From JACCXG01 sp963785755 (GTDB taxonomy: Bacteria; Acidobacteriota; Vicinamibacteria; Vicinamibacterales; 2-12-FULL-66-21), in assembly GCA_963785755.1 (NCBI GenBank), contig CAWAXG010000013.1:434001-498000 (forward strand): a DNA stretch of 64,000 nt, in the 5' to 3' direction. Shown here piece by piece: positions 1 to 8,978 of the stretch; positions within the stretch are counted from its first letter, which is position 1, and each line of letters begins with the position of its first letter. A program made the translations under genes and the position numbers. The notes under the pieces were generated by a model, which saw only the letters and a program-made list of their open reading frames with translations, had not been told where the DNA came from and ran no database searches.

Positions 1-1339
1 CGTAGGTCAGGAAGTTGTCTTCCTTCCGCACCACCCGAACCGAGGCGTTCAGCAGGTTGGCGTCGGACGCGCGGATGATGCCGCGCATCCCGTCGATGAA
101 GGCGACGAACCGATCCTGCGGGATGAAGTACTCGTGCAGGATGTCGGTCTCGTACGGCAGACTGTTGCGCAGGTACGGCACCGAGTCGTGCATCGGATCG
201 TTGCGCGACACGAAGCACGCCTCTCCCTCCGCGAGCGCCTGGTTCCGGCTCACCGTGCAGGACTCGATCAGCGGTTCGATGCGCTTCTCGGCGAACCACT
301 TCAAGCGCATCGCCATCGCCCCGTGCTTGGACAGGTTGAAGACGAGGCGGCGCAGCTTGATCTGACGGACTTCACCGAGCGGGTGAATCAGCGCGTCTTT
401 CGCGTCCACCTGGCGATAGACATAGAGAAGCATCTCGTCGAGCAGCGACCCGGGGCTGGTCGACAGGTGGCCGTACATGAGCCCATACGACGGCTCGGGC
501 AGCAGCCGCCTCGTGAGTGCCGGCACGAAGTCGCGGTAGGTCATCGTCTCGCGTTCCGAGCGATAGACGACGTTGGGCGTGACGTCCAGATCGGCATCGA
601 GGATGACGCCAAACAGTCCGTAGCCGCCGACCACGAGATTGAAGAGCCGGGGATTCTCGCTGCGGCTGACGGTCCTGATGGTGCCATCCGCGAGCATGAC
701 CCGCATCGCGCGAATCGTCCCGCCGACCGATCCGGCGCGATGATCCATGCCGTGCGCGTTGACGGAAATCGAACCGCCGACCGTGAAGATGTCGGTCGAC
801 TGCATCGCCTTCACGGCAAAGCGCGGATGCAGCTGCAGCTGGATGTCGTGCCAGGTCGCGCCGCTCTGGACCGTGACCGTCCCGGCCTGCTCGTCGAGCG
901 CAATCCGGTTGAACCCGGTCATGTCGAGGATCACGGCGTTCCGCGCGAACGCGTGACCGCCCATGCTGTGCTTCACGCCCGCAACCGATACACGCAGGCC
1001 GCTGGCCTTCGCAAACGCCAGCGCCGCGCGCACGTCGCCCTCGGTGCGCACCCTGACGACGCCGTGAACGGGCGTCCGGCTCAAGCAGCTCGCGTCGTTG
1101 ACCGTGCCGCCGCGCTGCGACCACGGCAGGTTGGCAGCCGTGGCCAGCTCCATCGGCGCCGCCGGAGCCGCGTTCGCGTCGGGCTCGACCGGCGGGCAGT
1201 CCTTCGGCGCGACCGGATCCGCCGCGAGCTCGGCCGCCCGGCGGATCGGATAGATCGCGGCAACCAGCGCAATCGCCGCGGCGATCAGCAGCCGTTTCAC
1301 ACGGCGCCCGACCCGCGGGCGGGCGCCGTCAGTAGTCAT
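1..1339 (-). CDS. FAD-binding (PCMH-type) oxidoreductase, C-terminus beyond window edge
   Basis: The reading frame is open from the ATG at 1339 to the left edge, giving 446 codons without a stop. Residues 17-32 are hydrophobic, suggesting an export signal or membrane anchor. The PCMH FAD-binding fold follows: the loop GVKHSMGGH lies at about residues 121-129, then TVGGSISVNAHGMD and VGGYGLFGVILDAD. This pattern matches the L-gulonolactone/aldonolactone oxidase and DprE1-like flavoenzymes. The substrate cannot be read from the sequence. The start codon overlaps the end of the upstream gene by 11 bp, so the two are probably co-transcribed and translationally coupled. Confidence 0.85.
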   Translation of the reverse strand, partial: MTTDGARPRVGRRVKRLLIAAAIALVAAIYPIRRAAELAADPVAPKDCPPVEPDANAAPAAPMELATAANLPWSQRGGTVNDASCLSRTPVHGVVRVRTEGDVRAALAFAKASGLRVSVAGVKHSMGGHAFARNAVILDMTGFNRIALDEQAGTVTVQSGATWHDIQLQLHPRFAVKAMQSTDIFTVGGSISVNAHGMDHRAGSVGGTIRAMRVMLADGTIRTVSRSENPRLFNLVVGGYGLFGVILDADLDVTPNVVYRSERETMTYRDFVPALTRRLLPEPSYGLMYGHLSTSPGSLLDEMLLYVYRQVDAKDALIHPLGEVRQIKLRRLVFNLSKHGAMAMRLKWFAEKRIEPLIESCTVSRNQALAEGEACFVSRNDPMHDSVPYLRNSLPYETDILHEYFIPQDRFVAFIDGMRGIIRASDANLLNASVRVVRKEDNFLTY

Positions 1340-2501
1340 AGAGGTGCTCGATCACCGCGCGCTCTTTGGCGAGGTGATCGCTGACCTCGCGCAGCGCGGA
1401 GACGGGAATCGTGAACACGAGCCGCTGCATGGTGGGATCGGTGATGATCGATGTCGACGCAATCAGCCGCGCCTGCGGAACCGTCACCGACATGCCGCGC
1501 CGCGCCAGCACGGTGATGAGAATGTCGTCGTTCCCGGCAATGTCCACGAATCGCACGCCGAGCGCATTCATGGCGAGCGCGGCTTTCGTGAATTCCTCGT
1601 AGCGCGGCAGCGTGACGAGGTATTCCCGCGGCCCGAGCGGCTTCACCGGCTTGACGCGGGTGTCGGCGAACACCTCGGACGTCGCGTTCGCAATCCTGGC
1701 ATGGATGCGAAGGTCCTCTGCCCCATACGCGGCCCCCGACACCTTGCCGAGGACCCAGCCATACACCGCCTTCGCGCCGTACTCCATGGACAGCACCATC
1801 CGGCGCTCGATCTTGCGGATTTTGTTCGGACCACTGAGCGGAGTTTCCCGCCACAGCGCCGTCAACCGCGAGCCGAAGGGAAACTCGTACCACGGAACGG
1901 TGTGCATGAACGTGCCGTACTCCCTCGCGACGCGGCGGGCGAACGCATCCTCAGGCGTGTCCGTGGACGAGATCCATTCTGTCAGCCGGCCGATCGTGTT
2001 CTCATAAGCAGCCTTGATCGTGTGCTCGATCGTGAAGCTCGCGCCAATGATGCCGAGCATGGCGTGGTAGCCGCCCTCGAACGGATACTCCCGCTTCGTC
2101 ACCGCACACACGGCCGAATAGTGACCCCAATACTGCCGAACGGCTCCGACGTAGGGAAAGGCGCTCGGCGGCCGCTGCGCGATGAACGCCGCGTACTCGT
2201 CGGCACTGTAGACGATGTACCACTCGGGGAGCGTGAGGTAGGTGAAGACCTCGGCACGGCGATAGCCGGGCAGGCCGTCGGCGCCCGGCGGCAAGGCAGG
2301 CGCGGCCGCCGCCGTCCCGTTGCCGTAGCACCGCGTGCCGATGAATACCGTGGATCCCAGCGCCACGATCCCTACCCACACGACGAACACCCGCAGCAGG
2401 GTCCGGATGACGCCGCGCCAGCGCTTCTTCGGCGCTCCGTTCGACGTCTTGCCCGTCCGCTTGTGTAGACGCGGGAGACCGCGCCGCTTCTCGCTCGTCA
2501 C
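1329..2501 (-). CDS. Hypothetical membrane-anchored protein
   Basis: I recognise no family. The protein is about 390 aa. It has a basic N-terminus (KKRWRG) and then one membrane segment at about residues 33-52 (LLRVFVVWVGIVALGSTVF), so the bulk is probably periplasmic. The C-terminal 120 residues look like a compact alpha/beta domain rich in V/I strands. I chose the GTG at 2501 because it overlaps the upstream stop in the string ATGTGA, a typical coupling. A longer open frame upstream of it reads through the neighbour's coding sequence and has arginine-rich shadow composition. Confidence 0.7.
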   Translation of the reverse strand: MTSEKRRGLPRLHKRTGKTSNGAPKKRWRGVIRTLLRVFVVWVGIVALGSTVFIGTRCYGNGTAAAAPALPPGADGLPGYRRAEVFTYLTLPEWYIVYSADEYAAFIAQRPPSAFPYVGAVRQYWGHYSAVCAVTKREYPFEGGYHAMLGIIGASFTIEHTIKAAYENTIGRLTEWISSTDTPEDAFARRVAREYGTFMHTVPWYEFPFGSRLTALWRETPLSGPNKIRKIERRMVLSMEYGAKAVYGWVLGKVSGAAYGAEDLRIHARIANATSEVFADTRVKPVKPLGPREYLVTLPRYEEFTKAALAMNALGVRFVDIAGNDDILITVLARRGMSVTVPQARLIASTSIITDPTMQRLVFTIPVSALREVSDHLAKERAVIEHLYDY

Positions 2502-2938
2502 ATCGCCAAGGCCGGACGGGCCTCGCCGGGCTTCCTGATGCCGATGATGAGCGCGAGCGTGGCGAGCACGATGTGCGGAAGGTTCAGCAGCCAGTTGGTC
2601 AGGCTGAAGTCCGGACCGCCAGGTCCGAGCCTGAACACGGACAGGTCGAGCAATCCCCGGCTCATGGTCATCCCGACGATCGCGTCGAGGTTGTAGAGCA
2701 CGCCAATCACGACGAAGTACGAGGGGAGCCAGGCGTGCCCGCGCCACGCGATGAGTGCCCCCGCGATTCCCGACAGCAGGTGCACGAGGTCATCGATCGG
2801 ATCGATCCGGAACAGGCCGAACAGCCGGTCCTGATCGTCGGTGAATCCCGGGGTATGGCAGATGATGAAGATGCCGAGGAACCCGCCGGTGTACCACCAC
2901 GCGAGCTTGCGCAACGTCCGGGAGGAACCAGTCGCCAT
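2498..2938 (-). CDS. Small four-helix membrane protein, DUF4383-like
   Basis: This 146-aa integral membrane protein has four hydrophobic segments. The blocks NxDxxxGLF-like 'DQDRLFGLFRIDPIDD' and VHLLSGIAGALIAWRG resemble DUF4383 proteins, a family of unknown function that usually carries a conserved HLxxGxxGL segment. The ATG at 2938 is supported by a TATAAT-like box read on the minus strand at 2953-2948, only about 9 nt upstream, so the mRNA is probably nearly leaderless. It leads a probable three-gene minus-strand operon with the hypothetical protein and the FAD oxidase. Confidence 0.7.
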   Translation of the reverse strand: MATGSSRTLRKLAWWYTGGFLGIFIICHTPGFTDDQDRLFGLFRIDPIDDLVHLLSGIAGALIAWRGHAWLPSYFVVIGVLYNLDAIVGMTMSRGLLDLSVFRLGPGGPDFSLTNWLLNLPHIVLATLALIIGIRKPGEARPALAM

Positions 2939-2947
2939 GAGGGCCGA

Positions 2948-2953
2948 ATTATA
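2948..2953 (-). promoter_or_regulatory. -10 box (TATAAT) for the 2938 gene
   Basis: A perfect TATAAT on the minus strand, 9 nt ahead of the ATG at 2938. No convincing -35 is visible. The position implies a leader of at most a few nucleotides. Confidence 0.5.
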
Positions 2954-3009
2954 GCCGCGCGGAGCGGCGCGCGGCTGAAAAGCAGGAGCCCGGCTACCGA
3001 GGCCGGCTC

Positions 3010-3015
3010 TATACT
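3010..3015 (+). promoter_or_regulatory. -10 box (TATACT) for the serine hydrolase
   Basis: TATACT ends 7 nt before the ATG at 3023, which would put the transcription start on or next to the start codon (leaderless). It is divergent from the box at 2953-2948 in an 84-bp intergenic region. Confidence 0.5.
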
Positions 3016-3022
3016 CTGGGCC

Positions 3023-4327
3023 ATGCGGTTCACACGGCTTTTTTCCCTGCATGGCACTGGTTGGTCGCACGACGTTTCCGCTCGCAGGCCACGGGCAGGA
3101 CGGTTGAGACAGGCCGCGATATCCGCCGCCCTGGTCGCGACCGCGACCGTGCTCGTCGCGGAGCAGGCCGCCTCGACGCGGCCGTATTTTCCCGCCCGCG
3201 GCGAGTGGCGCAGGCAGGATCCGGCCGCCGCCGGCTTCGACAAGGCGAAACTCGATGCGGCGGTCGCATTCGCCGTGGCGCACGAGAATCCGGACACGAA
3301 GGATCTCGCCGTCGCCATTCCCAACCAGTTCCGGAACGAAGCCCCTTACAACACGCTGATCGGACCAACGCAGCCGCGCGGCGGCGCCAGCGGCATCATC
3401 GTTCGGCACGGGTCGGTCGTGGCGGAATGGGGTGACACGGCGCGCGCGGACATGACGTTCAGCGTCACCAAGACCTTTCTTTCGACCGTTGTCGGCATCG
3501 CGTTCGATCGCCGGCTGATTCGGGACGTCAACGATCGGGTCGCCGGATACATGCCGAAGGACTCGGAGCTGTTCACCGCCGAGCACAACGCCCCGATCAC
3601 CTGGGATCATCTGCTGCGCCAGACGAGCGACTGGTACGGAACGCTGTGGGGAAAGCCCGACTGGGCCGACCGGCCGCCGCGCGGGCAGACTCCGGAGCAG
3701 TGGGCGAAGCGGGAGCTGCACGCACCCGGCACGTTCTACAAGTACAACGACACGCGCGTGAACGTCCTCGCGCTCGCGGCCCTTCACGTGCTCAAGCAGC
3801 CGCTGCCCGAGGTGTTGAAGCAATCGATCATGGACCCGATTGGCGCCTCGAACAGCTGGCACTGGGAGGCCTACGACAACGCCTCGGTCACCATCGACGG
3901 CAAGACGATGAAGTCGGTGACCGGTGGCGGGCACTTCGGCGGCGGCATGTTCATCGGCGCCTACGACATGGCGCGGTTCGGATACCTCTTTCTGCGCAAC
4001 GGCAAGTGGACCGACCGTCAGCTCATTTCGGAGAAATGGATTGCGATGGCCAGGACGCCGGGCACGGTGAATCCCGGCTACGGCTTCATGAACTGGTTTC
4101 TCAACAACCCGCAGAAACAGCCGGACGGCAGCTCTGGCCCGCTCCCCTTCCCCTCGGCGCCGCGGTCCGCGGTCACGTTCCAGGGCAACGGCGTCAACGT
4201 GATCTACATCGATTGGGAGCACGATCTCGTCGCCGTGGTCAGGTGGATGGATACCAATCGCACGCTCGATCAGTTCCTCGGTCAGGTGCTCGCATCGATC
4301 TCGACGGCGAAGACCTCGACGAAATAG
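3023..4327 (+). CDS. Secreted serine hydrolase, beta-lactamase/S12 family
   Basis: This 434-aa protein has a basic N-terminus and a hydrophobic stretch (ISAALVATATVLVA) consistent with export. The S-x-x-K nucleophile motif is S147-V-T-K150 (FSVTKTF). The second motif appears as KYND near residue 241, in the position of the family's Y-S-N. The sequence KSVTGGGHFGGGMFIGAYDMARFG before the C-terminal region is typical of beta-lactamase-fold esterases and peptidases. The substrate is unknown; such proteins are usually esterases or D-aminopeptidase-like rather than resistance enzymes. The start follows a leaderless-type -10 box at 3010-3015. Confidence 0.88.
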   Translation: MRFTRLFSLHGTGWSHDVSARRPRAGRLRQAAISAALVATATVLVAEQAASTRPYFPARGEWRRQDPAAAGFDKAKLDAAVAFAVAHENPDTKDLAVAIPNQFRNEAPYNTLIGPTQPRGGASGIIVRHGSVVAEWGDTARADMTFSVTKTFLSTVVGIAFDRRLIRDVNDRVAGYMPKDSELFTAEHNAPITWDHLLRQTSDWYGTLWGKPDWADRPPRGQTPEQWAKRELHAPGTFYKYNDTRVNVLALAALHVLKQPLPEVLKQSIMDPIGASNSWHWEAYDNASVTIDGKTMKSVTGGGHFGGGMFIGAYDMARFGYLFLRNGKWTDRQLISEKWIAMARTPGTVNPGYGFMNWFLNNPQKQPDGSSGPLPFPSAPRSAVTFQGNGVNVIYIDWEHDLVAVVRWMDTNRTLDQFLGQVLASISTAKTSTK

Positions 4328-4375
4328 CACCCCGGGCCGGCGCGTACGCGCGAAAGCGTTGCAGCTGGCGTGAAA

Positions 4376-4404
4376 TTGAACATCGGCCGGCAGGACGCAA
4401 TAAT
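4376..4404 (+). promoter_or_regulatory. Promoter TTGAAC-17-AATAAT
   Basis: TTGAAC at 4376-4381 and AATAAT at 4399-4404 are separated by 17 bp. The TTG start at 4416 lies only 11 nt after the -10 box, so the leader is very short. Confidence 0.5.
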
Positions 4405-4415
4405 AGTGGGCGCCC

Positions 4416-5225
4416 TTGACCACCCTCCAACTCGTCCGCGCTGCTTTCACGTTCGTAGCCGCCGTGCTCGCCAGCGCATGGCTGATCGCCGCACCCGGGA
4501 TGCCTCAGGCCGCGCCGCAAGTTCGGACCGAGACCATTCCGGGAACGCTCGTGAAGTTCGAGATGGTGCCCGTGCCGGAAGGCACGGTCGCACTCGACGG
4601 CAAGGCGGTCAAGGTCGACGCATTCTTCATCGGTCGAACCGAGGTGACGTGGGACATGTTCGACGTGTTCGCGCTGGGCCTCGACGCGAAGACCGCCGGC
4701 GCGGCCGATGCGACGACCAGACCGTCCCAACCCTACGGCGCTCCGGACTACAACTGGGGACACAACGGCTTTCCGGTGATCAGCGTCACGCAGCATGCGG
4801 CCGAGGAGTTCTGCAGATGGCTGTCGGCCCGAACCGGCAGGACGTTCCGGCTGCCGACCGAGGCCGAATGGGTACGCGCGGCCGAGCTCGCGGCCGGACC
4901 GAAATCAACGCCGGCGAACCGCGAGGCGATGACGTGGCACGAGGGGAACGCGAAAGGCACGACCCACGCCGTCGGCAAGCGAACGCCGGACGCACTCGGA
5001 CTCCACGACCTGTTCGGGAATGCCACCGAATGGGTGGCGGCAGGCGGCGATCGGTTCGTCACGCGCGGCGGCTCGTTCCGCAACCGGCTCGACGCGACCG
5101 GACCGGCGGCGCGCATTCCATACGACATCTCGTGGCAGGAACGTGATCCGCAGCTCCCGAAGAGCAAGTGGTGGTTGTCGGACGGACCATTCGTGGGGTT
5201 CCGGCTGGCGGGATCGGCGAAATGA
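4416..5225 (+). CDS. Exported SUMF1/FGE-sulfatase-domain protein (no catalytic cysteine)
   Basis: The 269-aa protein starts with a signal-like segment and then carries the SUMF1 fold: GRTEVTWDMFDVF, FPVISVTQHAAEEFCRWLS, FRLPTEAEWVRAAE, GLHDLFGNATEWVA and TRGGSFRN. True formylglycine-generating enzymes have cysteines in the C-terminal RGGSW...RCAxR stretch. Here that stretch reads GPAARIPY and has none, so sulfatase activation is unlikely. A role as a binding or structural C-type-lectin-like module, or an unrelated oxidoreductase, fits better. It is transcribed from its own promoter just upstream and followed by the Gfo/Idh/MocA gene 33 bp later. Confidence 0.8.
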   Translation: MTTLQLVRAAFTFVAAVLASAWLIAAPGMPQAAPQVRTETIPGTLVKFEMVPVPEGTVALDGKAVKVDAFFIGRTEVTWDMFDVFALGLDAKTAGAADATTRPSQPYGAPDYNWGHNGFPVISVTQHAAEEFCRWLSARTGRTFRLPTEAEWVRAAELAAGPKSTPANREAMTWHEGNAKGTTHAVGKRTPDALGLHDLFGNATEWVAAGGDRFVTRGGSFRNRLDATGPAARIPYDISWQERDPQLPKSKWWLSDGPFVGFRLAGSAK

Positions 5226-5258
5226 GCAGGATCGGCGTTCAGTAAGGAGATCACTTTC

Positions 5259-6578
5259 ATGACTGACCAGTCTTCACCCATCACCCGGCGGACGTTCGTG
5301 CAGGCCACGACCGCGGCCGCGGCGGCGATGATGTTCCCCAGCGGCGTTCGCGCGCAGGGTTCCGACGTGATTCGCGTAGGCGTGGTCGGCACCGGCGGCC
5401 GCGGAACCGGAGCGATCGGCGACATCCTGCGATCGGCGGACGGCGTCGCCATTACGGCGCTCGGCGATCTGAATCCGGATCGGCTCGAGCAGTCGCGAAT
5501 CGAGCTCGATCGGCAGGCCGCGAAGGATCCGGCGTTCGCGGCGAAATACAAGGCCGGGTTCAAGGTGGCCGGCGACCACGTCTACACGGGCTTCGACGCC
5601 TACAAACGGGTGCTCGCGGCCGACATCGACCTCGTGATCCTGGCCACGCCGCCAGGATTCCGGCCGGCCCATCTCGCGGCGGCGGTCGCCGCCGGCAAGC
5701 ACGTGTTCACGGAGAAACCGGTCGCGACCGACTCGGTCGGAATCCGTTCCGTGCTGGCGACCTACGAGGAGGCCATCAAGAAGAAGTTGGCGATCGTCGC
5801 CGGCACGCAGCGGCGTCACCAGGCCGAGTACCTCGAAGCCATCAAACGCGTGACCGACGGCGCGATCGGCGACGTGCTCGGCGGCCAGGTCTACTGGAAC
5901 CAGGGGGCGCTCTGGAACCACGCGCGGCAGCCGAACTGGTCAGACACCGAGTGGCAAATCCGCAACTGGCTCTACTTCGCCTGGCTGTCCGGCGATCACA
6001 TCGTCGAGCAGCACGTGCACAACATCGACGTCGCGAACTGGGTGCTCGGCAGCCATCCGATCCGGGCGGTCGGCGCTGGAGGCCGGCAGCAGCGAACCGA
6101 TCCGAGGTACGGGCACATCTACGATCACTTCGCCGTCGACTTCGAGTATCCGAAGGGCGTGCACGTGATGAGCATGTGCCGGCAGATTCAAGGAACGGCG
6201 GGCCGCATCGGGGAGAACTTCATCGGACCGAAGGGAACCTTCGATACGCATCAGTCGATCATCAAGATCACGGGCGCGAGTGCCTGGACGTATCAGCGTC
6301 CCGAGAAATCAGTGAGCCCGTACGTGCAGGAGCATACCGATCTGATCGCGAGCATCCGCGGCGGCAGGCCGCTCAACGAGCTGAAGCAGGTGGCAGAGAG
6401 CACACTGTCCGCCATCATGGGTCGCGAAGCCGCGTACACCGGTCAAGAGCTCACGTGGGACGAGGTGTTGAAGGCCGATCTCGACCTGCTGCCGCCGCAG
6501 GTCACGTTCGGTCCGCTGGAGGTGCCGCCAATCCCGATGCCGGGCGTCACGAAGCTCAATCGCAAGTGGAACGGCTAG
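5259..6578 (+). CDS. Tat-exported Gfo/Idh/MocA family oxidoreductase
   Basis: 439 aa. A twin-arginine signal (TRRTFVQATTAAAAA) is followed by the NAD(P)-binding motif IRVGVVGTGGRGTG and the diagnostic EKP (VFTEKPVATD) of the family. HIVEQHVHNIDVANWVLG is typical of the C-terminal catalytic domain. Exported members act on sugars or inositols in the periplasm; the substrate here is not readable. A strong Shine-Dalgarno (TAAGGAG) sits 9-15 nt before the ATG. It probably forms an operon with the SUMF1-domain gene. Confidence 0.92.
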   Translation: MTDQSSPITRRTFVQATTAAAAAMMFPSGVRAQGSDVIRVGVVGTGGRGTGAIGDILRSADGVAITALGDLNPDRLEQSRIELDRQAAKDPAFAAKYKAGFKVAGDHVYTGFDAYKRVLAADIDLVILATPPGFRPAHLAAAVAAGKHVFTEKPVATDSVGIRSVLATYEEAIKKKLAIVAGTQRRHQAEYLEAIKRVTDGAIGDVLGGQVYWNQGALWNHARQPNWSDTEWQIRNWLYFAWLSGDHIVEQHVHNIDVANWVLGSHPIRAVGAGGRQQRTDPRYGHIYDHFAVDFEYPKGVHVMSMCRQIQGTAGRIGENFIGPKGTFDTHQSIIKITGASAWTYQRPEKSVSPYVQEHTDLIASIRGGRPLNELKQVAESTLSAIMGREAAYTGQELTWDEVLKADLDLLPPQVTFGPLEVPPIPMPGVTKLNRKWNG

Positions 6579-6795
6579 GGAGTCGAGGAGCCATGACCGG
6601 GTGCCCGGCCCCCGCTTGCGGGTGCGCGCTTGCGGGCGCGAGCACTCGGTAAACTGCCCCGAATATGGATTCTGCAATCCGGCCGTCAAATCTGTAAGAT
6701 CCAGTCCGCGTCCCACCACATAAATCCAGCGATCTCAAGGATTTCATTCGGTCCACAGGTTGCACGGCTGGCCCGTGATTACCAGCTCCTCGACG

Positions 6796-8955
6796 ATGGA
6801 TTTCCAGACCTTCGCCTCCAAAGAAACCTCGGCCCTCATCAAGCAGCTGCTCGCAACCCAGTCTGGAGCGGCGCTTCAGCAATTTCATGCGGTTCGCGAA
6901 GCGCTCGATGCGGCGGCGCGCGCGCTCGCCACTCCCGCGCATCTGGACCAGGAGATTCAAGAGCTGGTCGGCAGACTCACCGGGGCGGCGGAAGCCGAGA
7001 TTCGGCGGATCCGTGAAGAGGCCAACGCGGCGCTCGAGGTCGGCCGCGCCGATCTGCACGCGCAGCACGCGGAGTACCAGAAAGTCTCGGCAACACTCGC
7101 CAGGACCGACGCCGAAGCGGCGATTCTGCGCAGCGAACTGCAGACGGCCCACGAGCGGACCGAGTCGGCTGAGCGGGATCTGGCCCTCACGGTCGACGCA
7201 CACACGGAAGTCGAAGCGGCTCTGCGCAGGCTCGAAGGGGAATTGAAGCACGCGCACCAGGTCAAGGCCGGCCTGGACGCGGATCTGCTGCAGGCGCATT
7301 CGACGATCGAACACCTTCTCGCGGACGTCGAGCAGCTTCGCAGCCTGGCCGACCATCAGGCGGCCGAGCATGCCGCGCTCGGCAACGAGGCACGCGAACT
7401 GCGCCGTCACCGCGACGAGCTCAACGGACAGCTCGAAGCGAGCTGGGCGCAGACGCGGACGCTCGAGACCGAACTCTCACAGGCGCATCAGCGGGGCGAA
7501 GACCGCGACCGAATCGCCGCGGAGCTCAACCTTAGCGGCGCGCGCGTGCAGGCGCTCGAACGTGAGGTGGCGCACGCGGCCGAAGTCCGGGCGCAGCGTG
7601 ACGCGCTGGTCGTCGAAGTCGACGCCCGCGGCGCGCGCATTCAGACGCTCGAGGGAGACCTGTCGACGGCCAATACGATTCGCGGTCAGCGTGACGCCCT
7701 CGCGGCGGAGCTCGACGCGCGCAGCGTCCGGATCCAGGCGCTCGAGGCCGACCTCGCGCACGCCAGCAGAATCCGCGAGCAGCGCGACGCGCTCACCGCC
7801 GAGCTGGACGCGGGCCGGGTCAGGGTCTACACGCTCGAGAGCGATCTGGCACAGGCGAACGGGTTGCGGGAACAACGCGATGCGCTCGTCACACAGGCCG
7901 AGGGCTTCAAGAAACGCGTCCGCGAGCTGGAAGCGGAGATCGCTGCCGGACGCGAGGGGCGCGCCGAGCCCGACACGATCGACGTCCTGGCGGCGCAGCT
8001 GCAGCTGGCCAACGCGCGCAACCAGTCGCTGGAGGAGGATCTCGCCAGCGTCCGGGCGCTGCTCGAAGCGCGTTCCGCGCAGCCGGCAGCCTCGATCGCG
8101 GAGGCCGGACCTTCGGACCACCAGGTCGATTCTCTGCGGAGCGAGGTCGATCGCATGGTGTCGCTGTTCGACGCATCGGCGCGAGCGGTCCCGGAACTGG
8201 CTGCCGCGCGCGACTCCGGCGAGCTGCTGAAAGAGCTGGTCAAGCGGCTGTCGATGCAGTTCTCACGCGTCGCCCTCTTCCGCGTGAAAGGCACCCGGCT
8301 CGAAGGCGAGGATCAGATCGGTCTCGACGAATCGGCCGACATGAGCAAGCTCGTCATCCCGACCTCGGTCGACTCGATGCTGACGCGGGCCATGACCTCG
8401 CAGGCGGTCGAGAGCCTCCACGGCGACGACGTGGCGGTCCGCTCGGGGACCCCGTTCGGCGGCTCGCCCACGTCCGCCGTCGCGCTCCCGATCGTGCTCC
8501 AAGGCACGACGCTGGCGGTGATCTATGCCGACGACGCGGCGATGCCGGCTGCGGCGCGGAGTTCGGCCGTCCACGAGTCGAGCGTCGGATTCGCGCGGCT
8601 CCTGGTCGGCCAGGTCGTCGTCCTGCTCGTCCGCCATGCGCACGAGTTGAAGACGCTCGCCGAGCTGAGCCAGTACGCGACGACGCTGCTGCGGGAAGCC
8701 AAGGAAATGCACCTCGCAGACACCCAGGCCGGAAAGAAGCCGGAACTGGTGCGAAGCCGTTTGAAAGACAACATCGAGTGCGCGAGCCAGCTCTACGCGT
8801 ACCGCGCCGCGATGGAAGGCACCGCCGCGGCCGCGCTCCTTGACGAGCAGATTCTCGCCGAGCTCCAGGAATCCACCCCCTTCGCCACCGACCTCGCGGC
8901 CGTCGTCGGCGAGATGACGAAAGGCGACTTGCGCGTCACCGCGGAAGCGTCTTAA
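6796..8955 (+). CDS. Long coiled-coil protein with C-terminal GAF-like domain
   Basis: About 719 aa. Residues 30-440 are almost continuous heptad-like coiled coil rich in A, E, R and L. Residues 237-360 contain four 31-residue repeats beginning RD(A/R)(L/I). After a linker, residues of about 460-610 (ELLKELVKRLSMQFSRVALF to ALPIVLQGTTLAVIYADD) look like a GAF-type sensory fold, followed by another helical tail. There is no signal peptide or membrane helix, so it is probably a cytoplasmic scaffold or sensor. I chose the ATG at 6796; an upstream TTG at 6760 is also in frame. The 217-bp gap before it holds no gene I can support. Confidence 0.75.
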   Translation: MDFQTFASKETSALIKQLLATQSGAALQQFHAVREALDAAARALATPAHLDQEIQELVGRLTGAAEAEIRRIREEANAALEVGRADLHAQHAEYQKVSATLARTDAEAAILRSELQTAHERTESAERDLALTVDAHTEVEAALRRLEGELKHAHQVKAGLDADLLQAHSTIEHLLADVEQLRSLADHQAAEHAALGNEARELRRHRDELNGQLEASWAQTRTLETELSQAHQRGEDRDRIAAELNLSGARVQALEREVAHAAEVRAQRDALVVEVDARGARIQTLEGDLSTANTIRGQRDALAAELDARSVRIQALEADLAHASRIREQRDALTAELDAGRVRVYTLESDLAQANGLREQRDALVTQAEGFKKRVRELEAEIAAGREGRAEPDTIDVLAAQLQLANARNQSLEEDLASVRALLEARSAQPAASIAEAGPSDHQVDSLRSEVDRMVSLFDASARAVPELAAARDSGELLKELVKRLSMQFSRVALFRVKGTRLEGEDQIGLDESADMSKLVIPTSVDSMLTRAMTSQAVESLHGDDVAVRSGTPFGGSPTSAVALPIVLQGTTLAVIYADDAAMPAAARSSAVHESSVGFARLLVGQVVVLLVRHAHELKTLAELSQYATTLLREAKEMHLADTQAGKKPELVRSRLKDNIECASQLYAYRAAMEGTAAAALLDEQILAELQESTPFATDLAAVVGEMTKGDLRVTAEAS
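7504..7875 (+). repeat. Four in-frame 93-bp repeats inside the coiled-coil gene
   Basis: Units 7504-7596, 7597-7689, 7690-7782 and 7783-7875 each encode 31 residues. The shared pattern is RDALxxELDAxxxRIQxLE followed by xDLxxAxxxRxQ. A degenerate fifth copy begins at 7876. The period of 31 is not a multiple of seven. Confidence 0.85.
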
Positions 8956-8978
8956 ACGTCCTACGTCATACGGGCTGC

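Noticed and set aside
4416..5225. Formylglycine-generating enzyme
   Set aside because: The catalytic cysteines are missing in the C-terminal RGGSF region.
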